DNA from: Paroedura picta | Lineage: Eukaryota > Chordata > Lepidosauria > Squamata > Gekkonidae | Reading direction: 5' to 3' | Length of the DNA stretch: 64,000 nucleotides | NCBI RefSeq assembly: GCF_049243985.1 | Contig: NC_135376.1 | Coordinates: 38,917,001-38,981,000 of the forward strand | Shown here: positions 24,464 through 49,250 of the stretch, piece by piece | Layout: each line of letters opens with the position of its first letter | Numbering within the stretch: the first letter of the stretch is position 1 | Notes under the pieces: generated by a model | Database searches by the model: none | What the model was told of the DNA's origin: nothing | The model's input: only the letters and a program-made list of their open reading frames with translations | Translations under genes and position numbers: made by a program

Positions 24464-27400
24464 CTATCCTGCTGCCTGTTTGGAACCTGCAGCAGGAAGC
24501 ACCAGGCTGTCAAGCTGCTGACGACTGCCTGTGTGGACTAGCCATTCATAGAACTTGCTCTCCACCAACATCTGGAATCTCTTCCTCTGATCCCTGAAAG
24601 ACACCAAAACAGTGGTATTTTCTCACAAAGACACACACTTCCTTTTAATATGTGTCATTTTAATTAAATGGGGGACAATTACAATCCCCCCCACCTTTCC
24701 CATTTTAAGTTTGAAACCCACAGCATGTCTTGGGTCAAATTCTCAAGGTTACCTTACAATGATAAGGCCTACTCTTGAGGCCAGGAAGAACACCCATAAC
24801 ATCTATTGGCTGGCCTCCCTTGAAGAACTTGGAAGAACTCAAAAATCCATCAGGACATCTTGGGAAGATACGTCTTCCCAAATATCAATACCCCCTTGAT
24901 ATTTTAACTTCCGCTATCTAATGTTCTATTAACACATAATATTTAATTGCTGACAGAGGGGCTGGACTTCTAGTGCTGTTTTGCTGTAAACTATGATTTT
25001 ATGATCATAGTGTATTTATAAATGATGTTACCTTCCCACGAGGCTCAGGGCAGGATAGAAAAATAAGTTATTATTATTATATTGCCAACTCTAATAATTG
25101 CTACTGGGAATCAGAAGTTCTAGTACAGAACAGCAAGATTTTAGCCCCTGTATGACTTCCTTTCAAGGACACTACTTTCCATGGTGTTAGCTTCCCCAGC
25201 ATTCCACCAAATTACTATAGCCTCCATATAGAAAAACTGCAAGTAGCATGTCCATCCATGAGCTATCCCCAATAGTTTTTGATTTTCCAATATATGGACA
25301 CAGCAGGAAAAATATAATCCCTACAGAAGGCTCACAGTCAGTCACAGTCTCAAACACAGCTACATTTTGGTTCCAACCTGCTACCAGGTCTTGAAAGAAG
25401 CTGGTAGAAGAAGAAGAGTTGGTTCTAATATGCCGCTTTTCTCTACCCGAAGGGGGCTCAAAGCGGCTTACAATCGCCTTCCCTTTCCTCTCCCCACAAC
25501 AGACACCCTGTGAGGTGGGTGAGGCTGAGAGAGCCCTGATATCACTGCTTGGTACTTACTTGGTCAACCCTGCCTCCTTCACAGTCTTTTGCCAGACCTG
25601 TATCCTCTGTTCCCGCTGGCTCAGTGCCTTCTGGAAAGCAGGTGGCAGCCCACCAGGTATTTCTGTTGTGTCACCTTCCATTTCAAATGGAACAACGAAA
25701 GGGTAAAACTCCGAGGGTGAGAGGAATCTGAAGACCTTCCAATCGCAGTTATCTTTGCACACCAACATTGGATTGTCCCAGTAGTTAGGCACAGTAGCCA
25801 AGCCAGTCCTGCCCATATGGTCCTCAAGCATCGGGTAGTGAGTGTGGAAGGGAGCAAAAGTGATGGCTTGGTTGCCTAGTAGAATGAGTGGTCTAGTTGG
25901 ACTGAGAATGTGCAAAGTACAACCGATGGTGGATGACAGAGACAGACGGCGGCAGACAGCAACCACCTTGACATTGTCACAGCTGTGGAGATGAACGACT
26001 GTCTGCACTGGGCCTAGGACAAAGGTGCTATTCCTGCACTTCTCTATGCTCACAGATCTAAAAAAGAGAGGACAGAGTAACTGACTTGAGCAGGAGGAAA
26101 TGTAGCTCTGAATAAGTTCCAAAGGTAGATCAGAGAAGGTGAACTCACCTCAGTGGAGACAGCAAATAAATGAAGGATTCACAGCAGCGATGGATCTTCA
26201 CATGGCTGTCTTCTAAAGTATCTGAACTCTTTGCAAGTGTTTGCTTGTAGACTTGGCTCATCACGACCATGCGATGTGCTAAAGGGACTGTGCGAGTATT
26301 GCAGGCTATCTTGGCTCGCTTGGTGGCTCCTTCCACTACAAGAATCAAAGCAAATAGTTTTAAAGTTAGCTCTGATTAACCCAGTACACCAAGAGCTTCA
26401 GCATGTGCCTCAAAACCACAGCAGCCTCAGAACAAATAATTGGAGAGCTTCACTGATTAAAAACTATCCCGAAGTACAATCAACTCTTTCATACTAAAAT
26501 ATTAAAATAAAACAGATGATATTTTTCTGTCTGAAACTATATAGTATTTCATAAGAAGCCTGGTCATGTTCCCACATTATCCAATTATCCACCTACGCAT
26601 ATCACATGCACACACAGGTCTGTAGTCCTCTACATGCATTCACTAGTGAAAAAGTTTCCAAGTTTTTCACTCTTTTTACCTAGCAATGTGAAAACATAAG
26701 CTAGAACATCTCTATACACTCAGAAACACTGCACACGAAATAAGACATATGGAGTCACTACAGACTCCATGTGAATATCTGTCCCTAATTCAGAAACAAA
26801 TATTTAAAGCTAGGTATTTTATAACCTTCCATCTGCTGTATACTCTGTCTCCAACGCTTTAGCTTTAACATTCTCCATTTATGAAATGAGACTAGCACAA
26901 AGTTTACATTGTGTTATGTACTTTGTGACAAGATGCACAGCTGAAAAACAAGCACTGGGTAGTCTTGTTAACTTAGTGCAGCTAACACGGAACATATACT
27001 TGGTTCTAACAACCTGGCCTAAATTACTTTGGCAATACCAGAAGGAAATATTAGCACATAATATGCGGCATGAATAAAACTGTGTTCTAGTAGATGAAGC
27101 ATAGAAGATCCTGGTTCAGTCCTTTCCTGCAGGACTGGGACCTGCCAATCTTTGCAGTAAGGCTAATCATTCAGCTACAAAAATGAAGAGGTATGTTATA
27201 GGACTGGAATGCTCCTTAAATGAAAAGTACTAATTTTGCTGCCCAGGTTAGTAGGAAAGCAAATCATACATACAGTTGATCTGACCACCAGCATCTGCTC
27301 AAAGATGCTATCTTACAGCGTAGGAAATAACATATAAAGTATCATGATTAAATGACCAAATATAAAGAAAACCTCACTGTACCTTGCTGTGCCCATGCAA

Positions 27401-29277
27401 GCTTCTTCCCAGACTTGAGGCAGGCTGATGTTCCAAATGGGTTCCCTATAAGGGAAGCCCTCAGCCAGGACTCCAGCTTGGGGAAAGAGAAAGCTTTAGA
27501 GATCTTTGAGAAACCACTGCTTGCATGCAGTGGCTGCCAGAAGGCAAGCTCATGCAGAGGGTGGATAGTCCTGTTGTTGTTCACAGAGCCTTCAATCAGA
27601 AAGCTGAGAGCTCGAACTGCTTCGGGAGTTACCAGGCTATTGTGAGTGGAATGAGAGGAGGCAGAGAGCTGGTCTGGATCTAGTAAGAGTTCTAGAAGAT
27701 CCTGAAGGTGATTCTGGATGAAGGCTTGATGGTAGCTGTCATTCCAGTTCTTATAACAAAGAAAGAGCAGGTTGTCAGATACCAAAACATCTGCACAAAG
27801 CCAAGTAACAGTTCAATTCCATTCCATTCTTGCAAGTTTGCTACCCACCACAAATATTCACCCAGTATAAGAAGAACCAAAAAGTGTCATACTATATTTC
27901 CTTAAAGTCAAAGTCACTGTGAGAGGGGCATACACTGTCACTTGATTCAGACAGCATGGTCAAGCACCCTAAAGTACATTAATAATTCACACAGGTATAA
28001 AAGTTACAGAAATGTGATAAAAAACAAAAGCATTAGATATCTGAGGAAAGATAGGGGGAGAGGGAATCTACTAGGAGAGAAAAAATACTGGATCCTTTTA
28101 ATGTAGATTACTTTAAAATCTATGAATACATAAAATATCCTCTCTTCTTAATTGAATTTGCATTGCTTTTTACTATGTCTCTAACACTTTTTTTGGTAGA
28201 CACTCAACTATTAGTGTTGCAAAGGAATTAATATTTTTATTTCAAGTAGAATATTTTTGTTTTAAAAATTAGTTTGGGTAAAGGCTTTATTTTTAGAATA
28301 CAATGCAACGAACGGTGTTGAATAGACTCTCAGAATTCTCAACATATTTAAAAGTTATATTCAACATATGCCAAGTTCTTGTCTTCAAACAAAAGCATGG
28401 AAGCTGCTTCTAAAAGAAAATAACCTTTGCAAGAAAATCAATTCAAAATACCTTAATCTGATTGGTAAATTCTCCAGTCAGGCCATAACTCTTAGATTTA
28501 AGATTTGGCCACTCTTCTCCAACTAGAGATGTCCTTAGGGAAACTTTGTTTAGTTGCTGAATATAGAGGAAAAGTAGGAATTGCAGAGTGTCCACAGATA
28601 ACTGAAAAGATCAGGAAAAGATTAAAATTCAAAAAATGTTACTCTTGAGAACAACATTGCTTAGCAGAGATTGGTCATTTTATGTTAAGGTGCAAATCAG
28701 TATGGGGAACGGAGAGAGACGTAGATCATTACTTTTAAAAAACAGAGGCAATTTCAGTGGATAAACACTCTGACATCATACTAGATTATGGTCCACCCAT
28801 ACCAGAAGTATACTTTGTTTCACAGGGTTAAGAAAATAAGCTACCATTTTCTACACTGTATGCATGAAGACCAAAGACATTGCTAAGAAGAACATAACCC
28901 AGATTGCATTACATTAGAAATTACAAATTGATGTCCCATGCCTTGTTCCGTTGCTTCTCTGCTTCCTCCTCAGTTGCACAGCTTGACATCACTTCCGCCC
29001 ATTCTAGTCGCTCCTCTGCAGTCCGTTCAACGAGACTGTCAAACAGCTCAAAATATAGCCAAGCCAGGTCCTTCTCTAGCTGCAGCTTCCCGCAGGCAAT
29101 GTGTCGCCACATAGGCCAGAAAAGGTAAGGATAATAGCCTTCACTAGAATGCATCCGGACATACGTGGACATCTTTCGCAGATAATGATGACTGAACTTG
29201 GATGGAGGTGGGATTTGCAAAGCTCCCACTATGAAAGGTTCCATCTTCACCCAGAGATTAACTGTTAATTGATCCAT
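24464..29277 (-). CDS. TBCCD1: TBCC domain-containing protein 1, complete, 6 coding exons
   Basis: TBCCD1 is related to tubulin cofactor C and RP2. In vertebrates it sits at the centrosome and helps position the centrosome and Golgi. Coding exons on the minus strand are 29277-28942 (MDQLTVNLWVKMEPFIVG to EKQRNK), 28601-28452 (LSVDTLQFLLFLYIQQL), 27749-27383 (NWNDSYHQAF to KKLAWAQQ), 26335-26149 (VEGATKRAKIACNT to YLLSPL), 26057-25560 (RSVSIEKCRNS to VKEAGLT) and 24593-24464 (KDQRKRFQMLVESKFYEWLV to SKQAAG, stop). Phases close to 555 residues; human has 557. The C-CAP/TBCC beta-helix domain covers roughly residues 290-435. An in-frame ATG three codons upstream (MAK) is possible, but MDQ matches the human start. 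Exon 2 starts at an acceptor at 29311, so a 5' UTR exon lies further upstream. Intron 1 of the coding region uses a GC donor. Confidence 0.97.
25404..25550 (-). mobile_element. tRNA-derived SINE, 5'-truncated, beside a TBCCD1 splice donor
   Basis: This is the same family as the copy at 5742, in the same orientation as TBCCD1. It begins within the body at AAGCAGTGATATCAGGGCTC and ends with the AACCAACTCTTCTTCTTCTA tail. Its 5' edge is only about nine bases from the donor of the 26057-25560 exon. Confidence 0.88.
28941..28942 (-). other. TBCCD1: Apparent non-canonical GC splice donor in TBCCD1
   Basis: The exon must end at AAC AAG (28942) to stay in frame with the next exon (TTA TCT GTG at 28601, phase 0). 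The bases that follow are GCATGG, not GT. The acceptor side is a normal TTTTCAG. The nearby GT in TTTGTAATT would shift the frame. It is therefore read as a GC-AG intron. Confidence 0.75.
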
Positions 29278-29334
29278 TTTAGCCATTGTAAGAATCTCAC
29301 ATCTATGCTTTCTGTAGAGAATGAAAACAAAAAG

Positions 29335-29760
29335 TATGTTTATTTTTTATTTATATTTCTATTTTTATACCACCACTCACAAAAAGGCTTAGGGCAGCTC
29401 ACAACTCACAACAATGAAACCCATAAAACAATCATAAAAATCCCAATATCAACCTCCCCTTGATGACAAAAAATCGCCCTCTGAAAACCAAACCTCAAGG
29501 GACAGTTTCTTAGGGGGGAGCCTGTTGACCTTGATGAGGAGCTCCAGATCTTCTTTGTCCTGGCCTCAACCAAAAACCTGCTGGAAGAACTCCATCTTTC
29601 AGGCCCTACAGAACTGTGAAAGCCCCTACAGAGCCCACAGCTCTCCCAGGAGCTCATTCTACCAGGTAGGGGCCAGGACCAAGAAGGACCTGTCCCTGGT
29701 GGAGGCCAGACGAACCTTCCTTGGGTCAGGGACCTCCAACAGATTCATGTTTATTTATTC
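29335..29760. repeat. Unclassified interspersed repeat with LINE-like 3' end
   Basis: It begins TTTATTTATATTTCTATTTT, then ATACCACCACTCAC and AGGCTTAGGGCAGCTCACA, a tail shared in weaker form with 34395-34520, 35635-35690, 39828-39990 and 59885-59990. The body contains GTAGGGGCCAGGACCAAGAA and GTGGAGGCCAGACGAACCTT. The family is not resolved (possibly L2/CR1-like 3' UTR). It lies in the 5' UTR intron of TBCCD1. Confidence 0.55.
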
Positions 29761-30439
29761 ACAAAACAACAGATAAAGCATTGGTTAGCAGGAATGAACA
29801 GGGGGAATGCCAAACAAAACCCCAAAGTCTTCAACTGTTGGCCAAAGATGGCAAAAGTAGAGGAAAGACAAATCTCTCTAGTGAGAGACTTGTAGAGCTT
29901 TACTGCTATGACCAATCCCCATTATATGCTAGCCTGTCCCTTTTGACAATTTTCATATGACAATTGCTGGAGGCAAAAAAATCAAGTATTCAGATCAGAC
30001 ACCTAGAATTAGAATGAATGTTTTTGCAAGGTGGGGTGAAAAGCTTCCAAATTCGACAGGCAATTGGAGAACAAATTAAATCTGGCAAGAATGATAAGGG
30101 AGATAATGCTGCCACTTTAAGAGGCATAAAGGAATGGATTTCCTCATCAAGGAAAATAAGACATGAGACTGTACCTTTTAAAAATTAAAACGTTCTTGCA
30201 CCACTTTAAGACCTAACAGACTGATTATGACATGAAGTTGGTGAACCAGACTCTATTAGACTCTTGAAACATCATCCTCAATTAGCAGATACTGAAGAAA
30301 AATATTATAAACAATGAAATCAAAGGCCTGTGCCCCCTCCATAGACACATTTTTATTCCAGCAGCACAAGGTTTCATGAACTAGATCTGACTTCAAGAAT
30401 CCACAAAACCTTATGCTAGAATAAACACTTTAGCGTTTT

Positions 30440-30800
30440 AGGTACCCGAAGGTTCCTACTTATGATTGCTGCAACAGACTAACAGGGCTGGTCCTTTCAG
30501 AATTATCCACATGAGTGTTGTATCTATACAAAACCCAAGCACATCTCCAAGAGAAGCAGCGAGACTCTTTATAGCAGCGGTCCTTAAAAGCCTGTTAAAG
30601 TGTATCTACCACGTTCGCCCAAGTCCCTCCGGGGACAAACTCAGGCGGATAGGCGTGTAGGTCTGAAGCTGCACAACGACGCTTGGGGCCAATGCCACCT
30701 TTAAGGTAAACAAAGTCTAAGTCTGGATGACAGCTTCCGTGGGGGTTCGCCTCGAATAAAACCGTGTTGGTGTTAAAGGAGCCACTGGCCTCCAACGTGG
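30440..30800. repeat. Old interspersed repeat fragments
   Basis: It contains TTGCTGCAACAGACTAACAG near 30466-30485 and AATAAAACCGTGTTGGTGTT near 30755, both widespread reptile repeat motifs. Boundaries and class cannot be set from this copy. Confidence 0.4.
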
Positions 30801-30949
30801 TTCTGCTTATACATGTGAGGGCGGGACCGGGGGGGGGGGGAGGGCAAGAGCAAAACGGTTTGGCGCCAGCTTGAGGCCTTTGAGTGTACACGGGAGGCGG
30901 AGTTCACCAGCCCCACCACCACATCCCAGCCAGGAAGGAAGGAAGGAAG

Positions 30950-31350
30950 GAAGGAAGGCAGGCGCACAGGCACCTGCGGAGCCCGGGACCGCCCCGCAGC
31001 ACCAGTCCCCGTGTCCCCAGCCAGGCTTCAGCAGAGGGCAAAGAGCGTCTGTCCGCATCCCGCTCCCGTTACCTGCGCGCCGCTCTTGGCGCCTCCCTCG
31101 ACAGCCCAGGTGGCTTCCGACGCCCACTCCCGCCGCTCCACCGCGCCCGCCCATCAACGCCAGAGACACTCGCCTAGACCGACGCTTTTTTGAACCTCGG
31201 GGAAGCCGCCCGATTCGCCACTCCTGCCAAACCTTTTTCGGTCTCTATGGCCTTTCTGGAGGGGGTGAGGCGACAGCGCCCCGTCCGGCGTGGAGGACTC
31301 TGTCACTGGAACTGGGAACACGGGCGGGTCGAGTTCAGAGAAGTAAACGC
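30950..31350. promoter_or_regulatory. TBCCD1: CpG-rich region, likely TBCCD1 promoter and 5' UTR exon
   Basis: The block is GC-rich with many CpGs. A short (GGAA)n run lies at about 30937-30958. On the minus strand a good donor, GCGCGCAG|GTAACG, ends at 31073, so a 5' UTR exon from about 31200 to 31073 could splice to the acceptor at 29311. An alternative first-exon donor (TCG|GTAACG near 33408) exists closer to DNAJB11. Human TBCCD1 and DNAJB11 share a compact bidirectional promoter. Confidence 0.5.
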
Positions 31351-31841
31351 AGTTCCCTGGCCTTGAACTGGTCGCAAAGCTTAATGTCCTGAGAAAAGAG
31401 ACGGAGGAATGGAGCAGTCCGTGTTCCCTGGCCTTGAACTAGTCGCAAAGCCTGGGAAAGCGGGTCCTAGGCTTGATTCACCCAGATTTAGGATGAATCA
31501 AGGACTCTGGGAATGCCGTTGCTGGCCAGCAGCCTTCCACTCTCCCCACCACAATGTACACACCATGCCATTATGCTCCCTTAACCAGGCCTTAGCTTTT
31601 GTAGAAAATGTTTTATTTGGCTCCCTCCTTACGGAAGGCTCCCACTCTCGCCGCTTTCCACAAAATAGGCTACACTTAATTCAAGAGAGATTTTCTACAT
31701 AGTGAATAGAGTCGCATTGTGCTAAGTGCTTCAGAAAGGTACTTGGCTGAATTATTAGGGACTGTGGTCTATACTGCTGTGTATAGCTTACGGAAACCAA
31801 GATCCTACTATGTAATTTTTGCATCATTTAATATGTTAATA

Positions 31842-32125
31842 AGAGCCTCTTGTGGCGCAGAGTGATAAAGCAGCCGATATGCTGTTTGAAGCTCTGCCCA
31901 TGAGGCTGGGAGTTCAATCCCAGCAGCCGGCTCAAGGTTGACTCAGCCTTCCATCCTTCCGAGGTCGGTAAAATGAGTACCCAGCTTGCTGGGGGGTAAA
32001 CGGTAATGACTGGGGAAGGCACTGGCAAACCACCCTGTATTGAGTCTGCCATGAAAACGCTAGAGGGCGTCACCCCAAGGGTCAGACATGACTGGTGCTT
32101 GCACAGGGGATACCTTTACCTTTAC
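31842..32125 (+). mobile_element. Sauria-type SINE, full length
   Basis: It starts AGAGCCTCTTGTGGCGCAGA and carries a tRNA-like B-box region GAGTTCAATCCC. It ends with GGTGCTTGCACAGGGGATAC and (CTTTAC)n, the Bov-B-related tail. A perfect 13-bp target-site duplication, TAATATGTTAATA, flanks it at 31829-31841 and 32126-32138. Confidence 0.93.
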
Positions 32126-32959
32126 TAATATGTTAATACTTATGCTTGGCTTCAGTTGTTTTTACAATGCTTCTTGGTTCTATAGCCCTAATTTCTACTC
32201 AGTATTGTTCACTGAATTTCTCATTTTATTGATTGTACTAATTCACTTGGTAACCTACCTTGAGTTCAAGTGAGAAAGGCAGACTATAAATATAATGTAA
32301 ATAAAATAACAATGAGTAAATGTAGCCCAATGTTGCTATTGTGAGGGGGTGGAGGGAGGCTGTAACTTTACTATCAGTCTGTGATGGATTCAGGAACATA
32401 TACCATAGTCACCATTTTGTAAATTCAGAGTTAAAAAAAAATAGTTTAAAATGCTGCCTTAGAATTTATAACCACTACATCTAGTCACTTTCTGACAAGC
32501 TTTGAGTTTCCAGCAAAAATACTTGTACAAAATACAGTTACAGCAAAGATAATTCTGGCCTAACTGGTTGCCTTCACTGTGCCCTCATTTTAAAACCGTT
32601 GCTTTCTATAATGTCTCCAATAGTTAAGTATATATTTTTTAAACACAATAATGAAATTTGCAAAGCTCCCACTATGCATATCCATGCCATACCCGAACCC
32701 ACAATTCTATCTATTCATGTTCAGGAGTATCAACTCTCTCCCACACCCCAGAGCCATGGATTAGCACCAGAATAGTTTCTAGTCCTAGATGGCCTTTATA
32801 CCCAGAGTTTATGGATGCTGTCGAAGTGGATCATTAACTTGATCAGCATCCTGTTATGCTATTATTCATTCACAACCATAGCAATGCACCAAAGATTGCT
32901 GTCTCAATCAGTCAATCATTTATCATGGTCACAGAACATTTATATTCTTTGTCACAATT

Positions 32960-33091
32960 TAAAAGGTAAAGATAAAGGTATCCCCTGTGCAAGCACCGGG
33001 TCATGTCTGACCCTTGGGGTGATGCCCTCTAGCGTTTTCATGGCAGACTCAATACGGGGTGGTTTGCCAGTGCCTTCCCCAGTCATTACCG
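32960..33091 (-). mobile_element. Sauria-type SINE, 5'-truncated
   Basis: Only the 3' half is present in antisense: AAGGTAAAGATAAAGGTATC at the tail to AGTCATTACCG. A 12-bp duplication, TTTGTCACAATT, flanks it at 32948-32959 and 33092-33103. Confidence 0.9.
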
Positions 33092-33539
33092 TTTGTCACA
33101 ATTACTTCAGTTCAAATATTGAATATAAGCTGATCTGTGAGTCTTCCAGTTAATCTTCAGATAAGACAGTGCAACTTTGCTGGTCACTCCAACAGTTCCA
33201 TGACGGTATTCTAACTAAAGCATCACGGCGACAGATTCAGTAGAACTACATACTGTAAACACAGTGTGTGCGGGGGGTTGCACAATGGAGATTTAGAAAT
33301 AGAGCGGCTCCACCGTTGAGATGTATACACTGGTTCTATACACAGTACCGTTCACATTTAACCAAAAACGTAAAAATCCCGTGCGTTTAATTCTGATGCT
33401 CCCGTTACCGACGAGTCTCGCCAACCCTTGACCCAACTTGCTTATGGACCCAGCATGAGAGTCCACAGCAACCCGAGCAGTAATATACACCCCCCTGGCC
33501 ACAACCTCCTTAGAGCTGGCGTTTCCTTGTGACGACTTC

Positions 33540-33792
33540 AAACAAGGACCAAGCCCCAAGCGCTCTTCCTCGTGTCCCTATTTGTTGACGTCGTAGCATT
33601 TCATTGGTGCCGCGTAGCCGGCCGCGGGTGAAGTGTGCAGTTGTGATTGGCCACTGAGGGGAAAGGGAGTCTGCGGTGCCGGGTGTTGGTTGGTCGGTTT
33701 TCCTCACCGGGCTCGCTCTTTCCCTCTTATGCCTATGGTTCCCGGCAAGTGAGCACGGTGGGGGTACGGGAGCTGCTCGAAGACACCCCGCC
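33540..33792 (+). promoter_or_regulatory. DNAJB11: DNAJB11 promoter region with CCAAT boxes and a UPR-like core
   Basis: This GC-rich interval lies just upstream of the DNAJB11 ATG. It contains TGACGTCG at 33586-33593 (TGACGT core of CRE/UPRE-type sites) and two inverted CCAAT boxes (ATTGG at 33603-33607 and 33646-33650). There is no TATA box. ERdj3 is induced by ER stress in mammals, so the sites are plausible, but no exact ERSE (CCAAT-N9-CCACG) is seen. Confidence 0.6.
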
Positions 33793-48468
<14,676 letters not shown>

Positions 48469-49250
48469 AGACCAGGAGAAAATGGACTTTGTTGCAAACA
48501 AGTTAAATCAGTGCTGTAAACTGCAGTCTTCTGGTCATCGCAGAACAGAACTGAGGGATGTTGGAGCAGCTTTTAAGACCTCTGTTTGTACAAATAATGG
48601 GGGTGTATCTGGGGTGGATCAGAAGAGAGAAAAGAAACTTCCTGTTTCAGGACACAACTGGTGCTGCCTATTTGGAGCTGTCAGGCTCCAGAATCGAAAG
48701 AGACGAGGCATTTTAAGACAAGTACCTAGTTGAACTTCTGGTTTTAAAATATATTTTGATGTTACTTTTTCTTGCCCCTCTGAATGACTATTCATAATTT
48801 TGTTTCCCCTCTCTCTGCTTGAACTCACATCGCCTTTGTTTCAGGTAATGTCCCTCCTCAGTTCTGTGCTGGTGGCAGTTTGGGGTTTTGAGGCCTGGTT
48901 TTTACCCTGTTAGTTACAAGTGCTTCCTTTGCGTTCTTTTTTTTTATAATTTAAAAAATACCTAGTCTTTGAGAAAAGACAGGATTGACACCACAAATTT
49001 CGCTTCTCTGTCTCATCTTTGTAGGTTTCTTTATAAGCGTACATGTAATTCCAGTTGTTCACACTGCAGAAGGTTACTTTTAGTCTTTGCCGTCATCCAG
49101 AGGAGTGTCTAGTCCTCCCTGGGCATCGCTGCAGATTGGGGCACTGCCCATATGAAGCTGGCATTTTTCTGCGTATCTACGAAACCAGCACCTAAATGTT
49201 GACAGTTTAGACTGTAGCAAAAGGAATAAAATACATGTTCCATGGTATCA
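48469..49250 (+). other. DNAJB11: DNAJB11 3' UTR
   Basis: The 3' UTR follows the TAA stop at 48466-48468. The first convincing AATAAA is at 49225-49230 (AAAAGGAATAAAATACATG). No competing gene on the plus strand is seen after it. Confidence 0.7.
49225..49230 (+). terminator. DNAJB11: DNAJB11 poly(A) signal
   Basis: AATAAA is followed by a T/G-containing stretch. It is about 760 bases past the stop codon. Confidence 0.65.

Noticed and set aside
30871-31392. 173-codon plus-strand ORF in GC-rich DNA
   Set aside because: It overlaps the probable TBCCD1 promoter, is rich in Pro/Arg/Ser through base composition, and has no homology I can see.
33586-33650. A full ER stress element (CCAAT-N9-CCACG) at DNAJB11
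   Set aside because: CCAAT boxes and a TGACGT core are present, but the exact spacing and CCACG half are not found.
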